Shown here piece by piece: positions 8,467-17,030 of a stretch of DNA of 64,000 bases. The stretch is taken from positions 1-64,000 of the forward strand of contig JALEHU010000006.1 of assembly GCA_022770365.1 (NCBI GenBank), in the 5' to 3' direction. This DNA is from Blautia sp. GTDB lineage: Bacteria > Bacillota > Clostridia > Lachnospirales > Lachnospiraceae. Position 1 is the first letter of the stretch. Every line of letters starts with the position of its first letter. The notes under the pieces were generated by a model, which saw only the letters and a list, made by a program, of their open reading frames with translations, had not been told where the DNA came from and made no database searches. A program made the position numbers and the translations under genes.

Positions 8467-9690
8467 ATGAAAGTGATTACAGGTGGCGTGACTGCGGCAA
8501 AGGGATTTCAGGCAGCAGCTGCAGCGGCAGAAATCAAGTATAAGGGAAGAACGGACATGGCTATGATCTACAGTGAAGTACCCTGTCTGGCAGCAGGAAC
8601 TTTTACTACCAATGTGGTGAAAGCAGCTCCGGTTAAGTGGGATCAGGATATTGTTTACAATCATCCCACAGCTCAGGTGGTGATCTGCAACAGCGGGATT
8701 GCCAATGCATGTACCGGCGAGGAGGGATTTGGCTACTGCCGTGAGACTGCGGCAGCGGCAGCAGAAGCACTTCAAGTACCGGCAGACAGTGTTCTTGTGG
8801 CTTCTACAGGGGTTATCGGAATGCAGCTTCCCATCGATCGTATTGTCAGTGGAGTAAAAACTATGGCACCCGGACTGGATGGAAGTCTGGAAGCAGGAAC
8901 AGAAGTTGCAAAGGCCATTATGACCACAGATACCGTAAAAAAAGAAGTGGCAGTACAGGTGGAAATCGGTGGAAAAATCGTGACGATCGGCGGCATGTGC
9001 AAGGGCTCCGGTATGATCCATCCGAATATGTGTACCATGCTTGGATTTGTCACTACAGATGCAAAAATAACTAAAAAAATGCTGCAGGAAGCTCTGAGTG
9101 AAGATGTAAAAGATACCTATAATATGGTATCTGTAGACGGGGACACGTCCACCAATGATACCGTCCTTCTGCTGGCAAACGGTCTTGCCGAAAACCCGGA
9201 AATTACCGAAAAGGGCGAAGATTATGAGACGTTTAAACAGGCGCTTAATTATGTGAATACTACGCTGGCGAAATGCATTGCCGGTGACGGGGAAGGTGCA
9301 ACTGCGCTTTTTGAAGTAAAGATCATTGGTGCACAGAGTAAAGAACAGGCAGTGACACTGAGTAAATCCGTGGTGACTTCTTCCCTTACAAAAGCAGCGA
9401 TTTACGGCCATGACGCCAACTGGGGAAGAATTCTTTGTGCCATGGGTTACTCCGGTGCACAGTTTGATCCGGAAAAAGTGGATCTGTATTTTGAAAGCAA
9501 AGCAGGAAAAATCAAGATTATTGAAAATGGTGTATCTACAGGATACAGTGAAGAAGAAGCTACCAAAATTCTCTCAGAGGAAGCGGTGACTGCGATTGCA
9601 GATATCAAAATGGGCGATTGTACAGCGACGGCATGGGGCTGTGATCTTACTTATGACTATATTAAGATCAATGCGGATTACCGTTCCTGA
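8467..9690 (+). CDS. argJ: Bifunctional ornithine acetyltransferase / N-acetylglutamate synthase
   Basis: MKVITGGVTAAKGFQAAAAAAEIK; KGSGMIHPNMCTMLGFVTTDA self-cleavage region; gaggag RBS. Confidence 0.95.
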   Translation: MKVITGGVTAAKGFQAAAAAAEIKYKGRTDMAMIYSEVPCLAAGTFTTNVVKAAPVKWDQDIVYNHPTAQVVICNSGIANACTGEEGFGYCRETAAAAAEALQVPADSVLVASTGVIGMQLPIDRIVSGVKTMAPGLDGSLEAGTEVAKAIMTTDTVKKEVAVQVEIGGKIVTIGGMCKGSGMIHPNMCTMLGFVTTDAKITKKMLQEALSEDVKDTYNMVSVDGDTSTNDTVLLLANGLAENPEITEKGEDYETFKQALNYVNTTLAKCIAGDGEGATALFEVKIIGAQSKEQAVTLSKSVVTSSLTKAAIYGHDANWGRILCAMGYSGAQFDPEKVDLYFESKAGKIKIIENGVSTGYSEEEATKILSEEAVTAIADIKMGDCTATAWGCDLTYDYIKINADYRS

Positions 9691-9725
9691 TCCTGTGAAA
9701 ACTATACTGAAAAGGAGTTCCGAAA

Positions 9726-10622
9726 ATGGTTAATCAGAAATACCTGGACAAAGCTGAGGTGCTGATTGAGGCCCTCCCGTATATTCAGCGTTTTAACCGT
9801 AAGATCGTTGTTGTAAAATACGGCGGAAGCGCAATGCTCGATGAAGAATTAAAAGCGAATGTGATCAAGGATGTGGTTCTTCTGAAGCTGGTAGGATTCA
9901 AGCCGATCATTGTTCACGGAGGCGGTAAGGAAATCAGCCGCTGGGTTGGTAAAGTCGGCATGGAAGCCAGATTTATCAATGGTCTTCGTGTCACAGATAA
10001 GGACACTATGGAGATTGCAGAGATGGTGCTGGGAAAAGTGAATAAAGAGCTTGTGACACTGGTCCAGACGCTTGGTGTAAAGGCTGTGGGAATCAGCGGC
10101 AAGGATGGCGGACTTTTGAAATGCCATAAGAAGCTTTCCAATGGTGAGGATATCGGTTATGTGGGAGAAGTGGAAGAAGTTAATCCGAAAATTCTGTATG
10201 ATCTTCTTGAGAAAGATTTTCTTCCCATTGTATTTCCGGTGGGATTTGACGATCAGTTTGACAGTTACAACATCAATGCGGATGATGCAGCATGTGCGAT
10301 CGCAGAGGCGATGAAGGCGGAGAAACTTGCATTTTTATCGGATATTGAAGGCGTTTATAAAGATCAGAATGATCCTTCCACGCTGATTTCTGAACTCCAT
10401 GTGGGGGAAGCGGAGAAACTGATCTCAGACGGTTATGTGGGCGGCGGGATGATCCCGAAACTGCGCAATTGTATCGATGCGATCGAACATGGAGTTAACA
10501 GAGTACATATTCTGGATGGAAGAATTCCGCACAGTCTTCTTCTGGAAATATTTACAAATAAAGGTATTGGTACTGCAATTTTACGAGAGGATGGCGAAAA
10601 GTATTACGATGGACATGCATAA
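9726..10622 (+). CDS. argB: Acetylglutamate kinase
   Basis: [33 protein letters not shown]. Confidence 0.95.
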   Translation: MVNQKYLDKAEVLIEALPYIQRFNRKIVVVKYGGSAMLDEELKANVIKDVVLLKLVGFKPIIVHGGGKEISRWVGKVGMEARFINGLRVTDKDTMEIAEMVLGKVNKELVTLVQTLGVKAVGISGKDGGLLKCHKKLSNGEDIGYVGEVEEVNPKILYDLLEKDFLPIVFPVGFDDQFDSYNINADDAACAIAEAMKAEKLAFLSDIEGVYKDQNDPSTLISELHVGEAEKLISDGYVGGGMIPKLRNCIDAIEHGVNRVHILDGRIPHSLLLEIFTNKGIGTAILREDGEKYYDGHA

Positions 10623-11802
10623 ACAGATGGAAGAATCAGAGGTTAGTATTCTTCACACTTATAATCGTTTCCCGGTGGTTTTTGACAGAGGAGAAGGCTG
10701 TTATCTTTATGATACAGAAGGAATGAAGTATCTGGATTTTGCTGCAGGAATAGCGGTAAATTCTTTGGGATATCATTATCCGGGATATGACGAAGTTCTC
10801 AAATCACAGATTGATAAACTGACTCATATTTCTAATTTATACTATAATCTGCCCATGAGTGAGGCCGGGGAGAAACTGGTGAAAGCCAGCGGAATGAGCA
10901 AAGCTTTCTTTACCAACAGCGGTACGGAAGCAATCGAAGGTGCGCTGAAAGCTGCCAGAAAATATTCATTTGCCAAAAGCGGCAAGGCAGACCGTTATGA
11001 GATTATTGCCATGAATCATTCCTTCCATGGCCGCAGCATGGGAGCATTATCTGTTACCGGAACAGAACACTACCGCGAGCCTTTTGAGCCTCTTATCGGC
11101 GGTGTGAAATTTGCGGATTTTAATGATCTTGACAGTGTGAAAGCTCTTGTAACAGATAAAACCTGCGCCATTATCACAGAGGTTGTCCAGGGCGAAGGCG
11201 GCATTTATCCGGCTGATACGGAATTCCTGAAAGGACTTCGCGCGCTTTGCGATGAGAAGGATATGATCCTGATCTTTGATGAAGTACAGTGTGGAATGGG
11301 ACGTACCGGGTATTACTTTGCATGGCAGTCCTATGGTGTACAGCCGGATATTATGGCATGTGCAAAGGCTCTGGGGTGCGGTGTTCCGGTAGGCGCTTTT
11401 GTACTGAATGAGAAGGCTGCTTCCGCTTCTCTGGAGCCTGGTGATCACGGCACAACTTACGGCGGGAATCCGCTGGTCTGTGCGGCGGTGAGCAAGGTAT
11501 TTGATATTTATGAACAGGATAAAATCCTGGAGCATGTACAGGAACTGACGCCATATTTCGAGGAAAAGCTGGATGAGCTTGTAGAAAAATACGACTGCGC
11601 TGCAGCAAGAAGAGGAAAAGGCTTCATGCAGGGACTTGTCATCACCGGACGTCCGGTTGGTGAAGTGGTGAAAAAGGCTCTGGAGGAGGGGCTGCTGGTG
11701 ATTTCTGCCGGAAGCGATGTACTGAGAATGGTACCTCCTCTTGTGATCAAAAAAGCACAGATTGATGAGATGGTGGATATCCTGAGTGATTGCCTGGAAT
11801 AA
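10591..11802 (+). CDS. argD: Acetylornithine aminotransferase
   Basis: Class-III aminotransferase motifs [18 protein letters not shown] and [14 protein letters not shown]; start chosen near argB stop, could be 10609 or 10615. Confidence 0.92.
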   Translation: MAKSITMDMHKQMEESEVSILHTYNRFPVVFDRGEGCYLYDTEGMKYLDFAAGIAVNSLGYHYPGYDEVLKSQIDKLTHISNLYYNLPMSEAGEKLVKASGMSKAFFTNSGTEAIEGALKAARKYSFAKSGKADRYEIIAMNHSFHGRSMGALSVTGTEHYREPFEPLIGGVKFADFNDLDSVKALVTDKTCAIITEVVQGEGGIYPADTEFLKGLRALCDEKDMILIFDEVQCGMGRTGYYFAWQSYGVQPDIMACAKALGCGVPVGAFVLNEKAASASLEPGDHGTTYGGNPLVCAAVSKVFDIYEQDKILEHVQELTPYFEEKLDELVEKYDCAAARRGKGFMQGLVITGRPVGEVVKKALEEGLLVISAGSDVLRMVPPLVIKKAQIDEMVDILSDCLE

Positions 11803-11845
11803 ACAGTAAATAATATAATTGAAAAAGACAGTTATAGTGAAAAAG

Positions 11846-11877
11846 ACGGTGTGGCTTTCGGGTCATGCCGTTTTCTT
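11846..11877 (+). terminator. Intrinsic terminator after arg operon
   Basis: ACGGTGTGGC-tttcgg-GTCATGCCGT then TTTTCTTTT. Confidence 0.7.
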
Positions 11878-12087
11878 TTATTTGCCCTTGTTAAGCTGTT
11901 TTCTTTTATTATCGCTTGACAAGAAATGAGAGTTAGAATATACTAACATCATAAAAAGGAAAGTTGTTGCTGACTAACAATGCGTAAAATGTGTTGTAAC
12001 AGGTATAAAAAGTTTCCGGCATTATCGGAGCTTTTCGCGCATAATCCGGGCATCGGAAACATAAGGAATAACAGGAGGTTTGAACAT

Positions 12088-12252
12088 ATGGGAACTATGG
12101 TTGTTTTGGCAGTTTTGATTCTGGCTGTCGTGCTGGTGATCAGAAGTATGATACGCGATAAAAAGAACGGAAAATCGCTCCAGTGCGGAGGGGACTGCAA
12201 ATATTGCGGAGGACACTGTCATCAGACAGGTTCTGGAATTGGAGGAGAATAA
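12088..12252 (+). CDS. FeoB-associated Cys-rich membrane protein-like small protein
   Basis: MGTMVVLAVLILAVVLVIRSMIRDKKNGKSLQCGGDCKYCGGHCHQTGSGIGGE: one TM plus Cys/Gly cluster; aggagg RBS. Confidence 0.6.
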   Translation: MGTMVVLAVLILAVVLVIRSMIRDKKNGKSLQCGGDCKYCGGHCHQTGSGIGGE

Positions 12253-12351
12253 ATGATTGATGCGGCCATTGCAGTAGTGCTTGTACTTGTTATCATCATT
12301 GCCGTGAAGAGCTCCATGAAGCATTTCAGGAGGCGTGGAGGACGTCATTGA
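12253..12351 (+). CDS. 32-aa single-TM small membrane protein directly following the Cys-rich protein
   Basis: TAA-ATG adjacency at 12250-12255; MIDAAIAVVLVLVIIIAVKSSMKHFRRRGGRH; ggagg RBS upstream. Confidence 0.45.
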   Translation: MIDAAIAVVLVLVIIIAVKSSMKHFRRRGGRH

Positions 12352-12437
12352 AAACGCGGGATTTCATGTTACGGAAATTCATAAAAAGGACTTTTAAGCA
12401 TATTTTTCTGATATCTGTATAATCTAATAAAAAAGCG

Positions 12438-12471
12438 GAAAAGGTGGATGTTTGTACATTCACCTTTTTTG
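12438..12471 (+). terminator. Intrinsic terminator
   Basis: AAGGTGGATG-tttgta-CATTCACCTT then TTTT. Confidence 0.7.
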
Positions 12472-12495
12472 ACTGGACAGATGGAGGTATACGAT

Positions 12496-12930
12496 ATGTG
12501 GGGAATTTTGACAGCGCTTTTGTCAGGCGCACTGATGAGTGTACAGGGTGTGTTTAACACGGAAGTTACCAAACAGAGCAGTCTGTGGGTATCCACGGGA
12601 TGGGTACAGTTTTCTGCGTTTCTGGTATGTGCTGCAGCATGGCTTTTTACTGGAAGAGACAGTATCGGAGCGCTATGGCAGGTGGACAATAAATATACAC
12701 TGCTGGGAGGTGTGATCGGTGCGTTTATAACAGTTACGGTGATTCAGAGCATGGGAGCGCTGGGGCCTGCGACGGCTGCGATGCTGATCGTGATCTCGCA
12801 GCTTGCAGTGGCATATGTGATTGAACTTTTCGGGATGTTCGGTGTGGACCGGCAGCCGTTTGAATGGAGAAAAATCATGGGTATGCTGATTGCGATTGCG
12901 GGCATTGTGATATTTAAATGGCAGAAATAA
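12496..12930 (+). CDS. DMT family / YdcZ-like (DUF606) small transporter
   Basis: MWGILTALLSGALMSVQGVFNTEV..., 4-TM-like, GVDRQPFEWRKIMGMLIAIAGI. Confidence 0.75.
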   Translation: MWGILTALLSGALMSVQGVFNTEVTKQSSLWVSTGWVQFSAFLVCAAAWLFTGRDSIGALWQVDNKYTLLGGVIGAFITVTVIQSMGALGPATAAMLIVISQLAVAYVIELFGMFGVDRQPFEWRKIMGMLIAIAGIVIFKWQK

Positions 12931-13088
12931 GAATGAAAGAAGACTGGAAACAATGCAGGAATAAGAATGACATAAAAATAAGAAAACTATTGTAAAATTT
13001 GTAATAGTTCGTTAAAATATAAAGAAGGTTCTGTATGAGGAATGGGGAACTTGCCGCCATTAAAGGCAGAGGAGTGAACCGAAGAACC

Positions 13089-13826
13089 ATGAAACTGAGA
13101 ATAAAAATGATTTATCGTATTTTTAGGTGGTTTTTATCAGGAATGATATGGTGTCTGGTGGTATTTGCTGCTGCAGGATGCGGCGGCCGTGATACCAGAT
13201 TCCTGGAAAATACCGGATACCGTACGGAAGAAGAAAATACGTCTGATCAGACTACGGAGTCAGAGGAAGAGGAATCAGTCCTGGAATCAGAGCTGAATAA
13301 CAGTGCATCCAACCAGACCGGGTCTGAAGAATCAGAACAGGAGCCTGACAGCAGTACAGAGAATGAGAAGACAATTTATGTTGATGTATGCGGTGCGGTG
13401 AAGAATCCCGGGGTATATGAACTGGAAGCCGGCGCACGCATCTTCCAGGCGATTGATGCTGCAGGCGGACTTCTGCCGGAAGCTGCGGCGGAATATGTGA
13501 ACCGTGCGGGTTTTCTGGGTGACGGACAGCAGATCTATATTCCCACCCGTCAGGAAGCAGAGACAGATTCATCGCTGAAAGGTCCGTCTGAGCAGATGGA
13601 CGAAGCCGGAGATGCCGCTGGAAGTACGAATGAAAAAGTAAATCTGAATACTGCAGATGAAGCCGCCCTGACTGCTCTGACAGGAATCGGAGCGTCAAAA
13701 GCGCAGGCGATACTGGCTTACAGGGAGGAACACGGCGGATTTTCTGCAATTGAAGAGATCCTGAATGTACCCGGAATCAAGGAGGGGACATTCGCGAAGA
13801 TAAAAGACAACATATCGGTAGAATAA
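13089..13826 (+). CDS. comEA: ComEA-family helix-hairpin-helix DNA-binding protein with SLBB domain
   Basis: SLBB IYVDVCGAVKNPGVYEL; HhH VNLNTADEAALTALTGIGASKAQAILAYREEHGGF; lipobox-like AAAGC at N-terminus. Confidence 0.9.
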   Translation: MKLRIKMIYRIFRWFLSGMIWCLVVFAAAGCGGRDTRFLENTGYRTEEENTSDQTTESEEEESVLESELNNSASNQTGSEESEQEPDSSTENEKTIYVDVCGAVKNPGVYELEAGARIFQAIDAAGGLLPEAAAEYVNRAGFLGDGQQIYIPTRQEAETDSSLKGPSEQMDEAGDAAGSTNEKVNLNTADEAALTALTGIGASKAQAILAYREEHGGFSAIEEILNVPGIKEGTFAKIKDNISVE

Positions 13827-13895
13827 AAGTATCTGCCCGGCAGGAGGTATTACCGGAAGCACCTGGCAGATATAAATAAAATAAGGAGAACATGA

Positions 13896-14585
13896 ATGAG
13901 CAGGAGAGTATTGGTAGTAGACGATGAGAAGCTGATTGTAAAGGGAATCCGATTCAGTCTTGAACAGGACGGAATGGAAGTAGACTGCGCTTATGACGGT
14001 GAGGAGGCAGTGGAGAAGGCAAAAGAAAATAAATATGATATCATTCTGCTGGATCTGATGCTTCCAAAGATGGACGGACTGGAGGTATGCCAGCAGATCC
14101 GGGAATTTTCCAATGTTCCTATTGTGATGCTTACTGCCAAGGGCGAAGATATGGATAAGATCCTGGGTCTGGAGTATGGCGCGGATGATTATATTACGAA
14201 ACCATTCAATATTCTGGAAGTCAAAGCCCGCATTAAGGCGATTATGCGCCGTGCCGGTTCTGATCATGAGCAGAAGGAAAAAGCCAAGACCATTCAGGCA
14301 GGGGATCTGAAGCTGGACTGCGAAGGCCGCCGGGTCTTTATCGCAGGCAAAGAAATCAATCTTACCGCCAAGGAATTCGATGTCCTGGAACTGCTTGTGT
14401 TTAATCCGAATAAGGTATACAGCCGTGAGAATCTTCTGAATATTGTCTGGGGCTATGAGTATCCCGGAGATGTGCGAACGGTTGACGTACATATCCGAAG
14501 ACTCCGCGAAAAAATCGAGGCGAATCCCAGTGAGCCGAAATATGTGCACACCAAATGGGGTGTGGGCTACTACTTCCAGGCATAA
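13896..14585 (+). CDS. OmpR/PhoB-family response regulator (WalR-like)
   Basis: Receiver VLVVDDEKLIVKG, ILLDLMLPKMDG, winged-helix C-terminus VDVHIRRLREKIE. Confidence 0.92.
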   Translation: MSRRVLVVDDEKLIVKGIRFSLEQDGMEVDCAYDGEEAVEKAKENKYDIILLDLMLPKMDGLEVCQQIREFSNVPIVMLTAKGEDMDKILGLEYGADDYITKPFNILEVKARIKAIMRRAGSDHEQKEKAKTIQAGDLKLDCEGRRVFIAGKEINLTAKEFDVLELLVFNPNKVYSRENLLNIVWGYEYPGDVRTVDVHIRRLREKIEANPSEPKYVHTKWGVGYYFQA

Positions 14586-14588
14586 TCC

Positions 14589-16010
14589 ATGAAGAAACGG
14601 GGCAATTTTTTTAAAAGTCTGCGTTTTCGTATTCTGATTATCCTGATTATTCTGGGAATTGTACCGAGTGTCATTACTGTGGGGATTGTGATCAACAATT
14701 ATGAGGACAAAGCCATTAATATCCGCGTCAGCGGAATTCGTAATCAGTGTGAGATTCTGTGCAACCTGTTAATAAAATCGAACTATCTCAATGACTCCAG
14801 CTCCGAGGCTGTCAACGGCAAGTTGGAGTTATTGTCGAATGTTTACGGCGGAAGGATCATTCTGGTTGACAGGGATTTCAGGGTAGTTAAGGACACGTAT
14901 CATGTAGATGAAGGAAAAGTGATGGTTTCTCCGGAAATCATCCGCTGTTTTAAGGGAGAGAACAATACCGGGTATATCCGGAAAAATCAGACGCTGGAAA
15001 TCGCGGTTCCCGTAAAAAGTCCGGATGTACAGCAGCTTCAGGGAGCCATGCTGGTGACATTCTCCTGTAATGAAATAACGGCAACAGTTGCGGAACTGGA
15101 GCAGAAGGGAATCCTGATCATTGGCATTATCGTCGTGCTTGCAGTCCTTCTGGGATATATTCTGTCCACAGTGCTCGTGAAGCCTTTTGCAAGGGTTACA
15201 AAGGCGATCGAGGATCTGACAGACGGCTATCAGAATGAAGAAATTTCGGTTCCGGATTATACGGAAACGGTGCTTATCACAGACGCTTTTAACAAAATGG
15301 TAACGCGTATGAAAGTACTGGATGAATCCCGTCAGGAGTTTGTATCCAACGTGTCCCATGAACTGAAAACACCTCTGACTTCCATGAAAGTACTGGCTGA
15401 TTCCCTGGTGGGTCAGCAGGGTGTTCCGGAAGAACTTTATCAGGAATTTATGCAGGACATTACAGCTGAAATTGACAGGGAAAATAAGATTATCACAGAT
15501 CTTCTGGCCCTTGTAAAAATGGACAAGAAGACATCGGATCTGAATATTTCCCACATGGATATCAATCAGCTTCTGGAGGATATTCTGAAACGTCTTCGTC
15601 CCATTGCGGACAAACGTCATATTGACCTGATCCTGGACAGCTTCCGTACGGTGGAAGCGGATGTGGATGAGATTAAATTTACATCCGCGATCAGCAATCT
15701 GGTGGAAAACGGTATCAAGTATAATGTGGATGACGGATGGGTGCGGGTTTCTCTGGATGCGGATCACAAGTATTTTTATGTCACCGTTGCAGATTCCGGA
15801 CTTGGAATACCGGAAGATTCCATTGACCGTATTTTCGAGAGATTTTATCGTGTTGATAAGTCCCATTCCAAAGAGATCGGCGGTACGGGACTGGGTCTTG
15901 CAATTACGAGAAGCAGTATAGCCATGCATCATGGTGTGATCAAAGTATTCAGCCGGGAAGGGGAAGGAACGACCTTCTCTGTGCGGATCCCGTTATCATA
16001 TATTCCGTAG
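14589..16010 (+). CDS. HAMP-containing sensor histidine kinase
   Basis: Two TM segments, HAMP, FVSNVSHELKTPLTSMK H-box, HATPase motifs GGTGLGLAITRSS. Confidence 0.93.
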   Translation: MKKRGNFFKSLRFRILIILIILGIVPSVITVGIVINNYEDKAINIRVSGIRNQCEILCNLLIKSNYLNDSSSEAVNGKLELLSNVYGGRIILVDRDFRVVKDTYHVDEGKVMVSPEIIRCFKGENNTGYIRKNQTLEIAVPVKSPDVQQLQGAMLVTFSCNEITATVAELEQKGILIIGIIVVLAVLLGYILSTVLVKPFARVTKAIEDLTDGYQNEEISVPDYTETVLITDAFNKMVTRMKVLDESRQEFVSNVSHELKTPLTSMKVLADSLVGQQGVPEELYQEFMQDITAEIDRENKIITDLLALVKMDKKTSDLNISHMDINQLLEDILKRLRPIADKRHIDLILDSFRTVEADVDEIKFTSAISNLVENGIKYNVDDGWVRVSLDADHKYFYVTVADSGLGIPEDSIDRIFERFYRVDKSHSKEIGGTGLGLAITRSSIAMHHGVIKVFSREGEGTTFSVRIPLSYIP

Positions 16011-16020
16011 GAGGTGTCAG

Positions 16021-16962
16021 GTGAAGAAGTTATTATGTTTGTTTCTGGCTGTTCTTTTGACCTGTATTTCTCTGGCGGGATGTACCATTGAGGTGGAAGA
16101 AGAACCTCAGAAAGAGGCAGCTGTTCAATATAGTATTTACTATCTCAGCAGTGATGAAACAGAACTGATTGAGGAAGATTATACGCCCAAAGAGGAATCC
16201 ACAGACTATATGCTTAAGGATCTTATGCAGCGCCTTGGGAAAAAGGCGGCAGAAGGAGAGGAGATCAATCTTCTTCCGAAAGAAGTGACTATTAATTCCT
16301 ATAAGCAGCAGGACGATGTATTGATCATCGACTTCAACGGTCAATACAGTAAAATGACCAGAGCCAGAGAAATTCTGGTGCGTGCGGGAATTGTAAAAAC
16401 TTTTGTACAGGTTCCGGGGATTAAGTCGGTCCGCTTTACTGTAGGGGGAGAGGATCTGAAGGATTCCAAGAATGAAGCGATCGGTGAGATGACAGCCGAT
16501 GCCTTTGTGGAATATCCCGATGATGATCTGGACAGTTACCGCTACGGGACATTTACTCTGTATTTTGCAGACAAAACAGGTACGAAGCTTGTGGAAGAGA
16601 AGAGAAATGTGTACTACAAACGCAATCTCCCAAGAGAGCGGGTAGTACTGGAACAGCTTGCAAAAGGACCTATGGCAAAAGATCATTATCCTGCAATTCC
16701 GGAAAGTGCGTCTGCGCTGAGCGTGATGATTGCAGACCGTATCTGTTATGTGGATATGGATGGCAGTCTTCTGGATTATGTGCCGGATGTTTCAGAAGAG
16801 GTGGTGCTGTACTCCATTGTCAATTCTCTTCTGGCTGCATGTGAGGCGGATAAGGTTCAGATTTCTGTGGAAGGAAAGTCATCAGGCAATTTCGGCGAAA
16901 ATCTGCCTGTATACAGCTATTATGAAAAAAATGAAAAACTGGTAGTGACAGAACAGGATTAA
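16021..16962 (+). CDS. GerMN-domain lipoprotein
   Basis: Lipobox LAGC; two GerMN-like repeats (YYLSSDETELIEE..., LYFADKTGTKLVEE...VLEQLAKGP); GTG start. Confidence 0.75.
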   Translation: MKKLLCLFLAVLLTCISLAGCTIEVEEEPQKEAAVQYSIYYLSSDETELIEEDYTPKEESTDYMLKDLMQRLGKKAAEGEEINLLPKEVTINSYKQQDDVLIIDFNGQYSKMTRAREILVRAGIVKTFVQVPGIKSVRFTVGGEDLKDSKNEAIGEMTADAFVEYPDDDLDSYRYGTFTLYFADKTGTKLVEEKRNVYYKRNLPRERVVLEQLAKGPMAKDHYPAIPESASALSVMIADRICYVDMDGSLLDYVPDVSEEVVLYSIVNSLLAACEADKVQISVEGKSSGNFGENLPVYSYYEKNEKLVVTEQD

Positions 16963-17030
16963 TACAGTGAAAACGTATCAGGTGTTTTGAATGTTTTATA
17001 TTCACTGTATGAAAATCAGGGAGGAACGTT

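Noticed and set aside
8014-9411. 465-aa minus-strand ORF opposite argC/argJ
   Set aside because: Shadow ORF: Cys/His/Phe/Ser-rich translation without recognisable motifs, fully antisense to strongly conserved argJ.
14829-15932. 367-aa minus-strand ORF opposite the histidine kinase
   Set aside because: Shadow of a canonical sensor kinase; no domain signature or RBS.
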